DNA from: Chelonoidis abingdonii
Taxonomy: Eukaryota > Chordata > Testudines > Testudinidae
Length of the DNA: 64,000 bases
Direction: 5' to 3'
NCBI RefSeq assembly: GCF_003597395.2
Contig: NC_133770.1
Coordinates: 3,122,331-3,186,330 of the forward strand
The notes below the pieces were generated by a model, which saw only the letters and a list, made by a program, of their open reading frames with translations, was not told the DNA's origin and ran no database searches. Position numbers and translations under genes: made by a program. Below, piece by piece: positions 61,266 to 64,000 of this stretch. Numbering within the stretch: the first letter of the stretch is position 1; each line of letters opens with the position of its first letter.

Positions 61266-61875
61266 AACATTGGTATAAAACACAAACCAGAAATCCAGGA
61301 GCTTGAGTTAGTTACATTTACCCCAAACACTTGGGTTTCCTGTATGGAAACTCACAGTTAAGGTAGGCAAACAACCTTAACTGTGCCCCTCAGCAGCACC
61401 TGAAAAGAAAATCCAGGAAGGCGGTCTACCCTATCTATCTTGAGCACACATTTTCATCTGCTCTGAGACTAGAATACAGGAGACTCTCCATCATCTCTGC
61501 CTTGTAGGCCTGCTAGCTCGGTGTGTGATGACACTTGGCTCACTGGCTGGCGTGGGCTACGCTGAAGAGCTTTGTTCAGGGTGGGGAAGGCAGGCTGCCT
61601 TCTGGAGGTTTGTTGCTCCTGGATTTCTAGTATTAAAAAAGAATCATAAACTGCAGAACAGCCCTGATACAGGGAGGCTGCAGTTTTCCTGCAGCCTTGA
61701 TTCCTCCTACGCGTCCCCGTGCCCTCCGTGGTTACAAAACCCCAAACCAGGTCAAATCTCATGATCCCGTTCCAGGAGCATCCCAGCTGAGTTTCCATTT
61801 CTGACTCGAGGATATCGTACCGACTCCATTGCATGAGCTGAGTAAGTGTCAGGATTCTCTCTTTCTTTCTTTCAG

Positions 61876-62993
61876 TGGTCAAAGCTGAGGAGCGGCAGGT
61901 TGAGGAAAAACCTGAAATCCTGGAGCTGACGATGACATTACTGGGAAGAGCAGATGAAGAGGCTTTCCAGAGCCAAGATCAGCCAGTAGAGAGTCCGTGC
62001 GGCTCAGACGGGCAGCAGGGAGCCGGAGAGGGCCTGGAAGAACCTACCGCATGCAGGAGCAATCTGTGCGAATTCAAGCCAGGGGCGGCGCAGAAGGAAG
62101 CCCACGTGGACCAAGGTCCATGTAAACCTGCAGACCGTGGGACAGGCACCCAAATGGAGCAGCTACCTCCCCTGCCCCAGAGAATCCTGACAGGAGAAAA
62201 ACCCTGTAACTGCGCTGAATACAAGGAAAGCTTCTGCCTCCAGCCCAGCCTCCGGAAGCACCAGCCGTCTCATGCCGGACAGGGGGCTTACATCTGTGCC
62301 GAGTGTCGGCAAAGCTTTTGGCTGAAGAGGAGCCTTCTAACACACCAGCAAACCCACATGGGGGAACGCGACGGGTCCTTCATTTGTACCGCCTGCGGGA
62401 AGAACTTCAGCTGCCACCCGGAGCTCATGCAGCACCAGCGACTGCACGGTGGGGTGCGCCGGTACAAGTGCCCCGAGTGCCTAAAGAGCTTCCTGCAGAA
62501 GTGGCACCTTGCGGATCACACGCGGCTGCACACGGGCGAGCGGCCCTTTCCATGCCTGGCCTGCGAGAAGACCTTCAGCGAGAAGTCCAACCTCAACAAG
62601 CACTATTGGATCCACATGGGCGAGCGGCCCTACCACTGCGCCCAGTGCGGCAAGAGCTTCATCCAGAAACACCATCTCTAGAAACACCTGCGTGTCCACG
62701 AGGGGCCGAGGCTGCAGCAATGGGGGATGTGGGGGGATGGCTTCCCCGTCCCAGCTCCCCAGGCAAATCCGGCTGGGGAGAGACTCTATCCCTGCATCGA
62801 ATGTATGGAGAGCTTCACTCAGAAGACGTCCCTGGAGCAGCACCAGCGAATGCACACCCAGGAGAGGCCCTTCCAGTGCACCAAGTGCAACAAAAGCTTC
62901 TGGCACAGGCAATCGCTGAACAACCATCAGAAGAGCCTTGTTCCCTCCAGGGGTTCACCCCGCCACAGGCAGGGGATGGAGACAGCCCCCTAG
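61876..62993 (+). pseudogene. ZNF gene terminal exon: C2H2 zinc fingers, with premature stop
   Basis: Acceptor ctttctttcag, phase 1. Starts VVKAEERQVEEKPEILEL (VKAE is a SUMO-type motif), then an acidic linker and fingers. Finger 1 (about 62200) is broken: its second Cys is Tyr. Fingers 2-5 (about 62287-62360, 62380-62445, 62464-62529, 62548-62613) keep C2H2 spacing. Finger 6 (62632-62697) is cut by TAG at 62679-62681 (HHL-stop-KHLRVH; probably CAG to TAG). The same frame continues with a short spacer, finger 7 (62788-62853) and finger 8 (ends KSFWHRQSLNNHQKSL, last His missing), to a TAG at 62991. As read it encodes four to five usable fingers. Confidence 0.9.
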
Positions 62994-63387
62994 CAGGGGA
63001 AAGGCTGAAAACAGGCAGTAGCACAGTGGGCTGGCAGTGGGGAGGAGGCAACATACAGGCTGTTTCCTCCCCAGAAATATAGCAATACATTACATGACAG
63101 GCCCATACGCTCCATAATAGCAGCTGGCGTTTACAGAGTGCCAGACTGCTCCAAAGCACTGGCCAGTCCGTCATGAATCCTCACAGCATCCCTGTGAGAC
63201 GGGGGGGCAAGACTGACCTACCTACCTCACAGTGAAAGTGACTTGGCAAAGACCATGCAGTGAGTCAGTGGCAGAGCCATGATGAGCACTCACTCCTCCA
63301 GGCCACGCTGCTTTTTTAAAGCGTATTTAACTGAAGTGGGACTTGACCCGGGTAACTAACGTAATAATTGTAAATAGCAGATGCTAC

Positions 63388-63393
63388 ATTAAA
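63388..63393 (+). terminator. Possible polyadenylation signal (ATTAAA) of the ZNF gene
   Basis: ATTAAA followed by ggctgttttgagacctg and a T-rich stretch, about 400 bp after the last ZF-exon stop. A plausible 3' end. Confidence 0.5.
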
Positions 63394-64000
63394 GGCCTTT
63401 ACCTGAAGGCTGTTTTGAGACCTGTTATTTTTGTTAATGTACATGAAAGACTATCAGGGGGTTAGGGTTTGGGGAAGCTGGGAAGTCTAGTTATGGGGCT
63501 GGGACCATCAAACAAGCTGGGAGGAGCATGGGGATGGGGATGGGGGTTCCCTGAGCTGCCTCCCAGCCCGTATCCTGCTTTGGGTGGGGGGGGTAACAGT
63601 CCATGTCTCTGTCCCGGCAGCCCCTGGCCTACCTGGATGCTGTATCCTGAGCCACACTCTGCTTTGCTGGTGCAGCTTTCCCCAGAGTCCAGGCACACGT
63701 CCCGGCGCTCTTTCCTGCCTGGCTTCAACAGCCAGGGCCAGGTTAATGCAACCCAGGGCCCTAGCAGATCACCACACTGTGGGACCTGCCTTGCATACCC
63801 CTTCTTACTGCTTCTGTGGAGGAGCAAAGGGTGTTGTAGTAGCACCCCCCACCCCACCCCGAGAGTGTGCGTGTGTGCGTGTGGGGGGGCAAACAGCAGC
63901 CCCCTAGGAGCAGCAGTAGAATGCCTCCCATCCCAGCAGGCAAGTCCCCTGTACTTACCTCAACAGCCAGAGTATCTGCCTGGGCCTGCTGCCCTCTTCC
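63394..64000. other. 3' flank, nothing recognised
   Basis: G-rich and (GTGTGC)-type simple sequence near 63860-63890; no gene seen. The window ends in this flank. Confidence 0.4.

Larger units (their letters stand above)
41000..62993 (+). pseudogene. ZNF282/ZNF777-type KRAB zinc-finger gene, three in-frame stops
   Basis: Overall span: CpG-island promoter, N-terminal coiled-coil exon, variant KRAB-A exon, three 114-120-bp linker exons, one 51-bp linker exon and a zinc-finger exon. The coiled-coil exon is diagnostic of the ZNF282/ZNF777/ZNF746/ZNF783/ZNF212 group, nuclear DNA-binding regulators. Phases are consistent: 0-0, 0-1, then 1-1 throughout, and phase 1 into the last exon. Each of three exons carries one TAG or TGA where relatives have Glu, Trp and (likely) Gln. 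Skipping 55535-55648 and starting at 46408 could still give a protein with about five fingers, so total loss is likely but not proven. Confidence 0.78.

Noticed and set aside
61469..61882. 137-codon minus-strand frame upstream of the finger exon
   Set aside because: It runs through the pyrimidine tract and acceptor of the last exon and has no protein signature.

Overview
The window is vertebrate nuclear DNA, most likely from a turtle or a close relative. Coding sequence is split into short exons with GT/AG junctions. The background is dense with retroposons: CR1-type LINE 3' tails and reverse-transcriptase fragments, a SINE-like family ending in a 'cagactaacacggctac'-type tail, hAT-like and Tc1/mariner-like miniature elements, a PIF/Harbinger copy and LTR pieces. 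This repeat mix is what I associate with turtle genomes; the species call is inference. I saw no rRNA or tRNA gene and no CRISPR array.

Two related KRAB genes lie on the + strand. Gene 1 (4481-33751) is a KRBA1 orthologue or close paralogue: a canonical 127-bp KRAB-A exon, three linker exons, an array of 20 recognisable KRBA1-type repeat exons (16 intact, 4 with stops or decayed), and a 905-bp terminal exon encoding a coiled coil plus a domain resembling LINE-1 ORF1p. Every internal exon after the KRAB exon is phase 1-1, so exons can be duplicated or skipped without a frame change. The intact exons join into one frame of 1344 codons plus stop. The exon carrying the initiator was not found.

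Gene 2 (about 41-63 kb) belongs to the ZNF282/ZNF777/ZNF746/ZNF783 type: a GC/CpG-rich probable promoter (about 40.2-41.7 kb), an N-terminal coiled-coil exon (46174-46575), a variant KRAB-A exon (50008-50134), three similar linker exons, a small linker exon and a C2H2 zinc-finger exon (61876-62993). It has three in-frame stops (46399, 55567, 62679), so as read it is a pseudogene or a heavily rewired allele. A decayed second zinc-finger array seems to lie at 57.6-58.7 kb. As I recall, human KRBA1 on chromosome 7q36 also sits among genes of this family, including a ZNF767 pseudogene.

Layout: 1-4.4 kb nested retroelements upstream of the KRAB exon; 4.4-33.8 kb gene 1, with a 4.1-kb Harbinger element at 14.5-18.6 kb; 33.8-40 kb intergenic, with a 1-kb minisatellite of 113-bp higher-order periodicity and a 60-bp tandem repeat; 40.2-41.7 kb CpG island; 42-63 kb gene 2 with many insertions in its introns, including a CR1 copy that keeps its 5' promoter region; 63-64 kb 3' flank.

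Both genes look like nuclear regulatory proteins: KRAB modules plus repeated hydrophobic-Lys-x-Glu (SUMO-type) motifs, the second with DNA-binding fingers. The KRAB boxes are variant types, so classical TRIM28-mediated repression should not be assumed.
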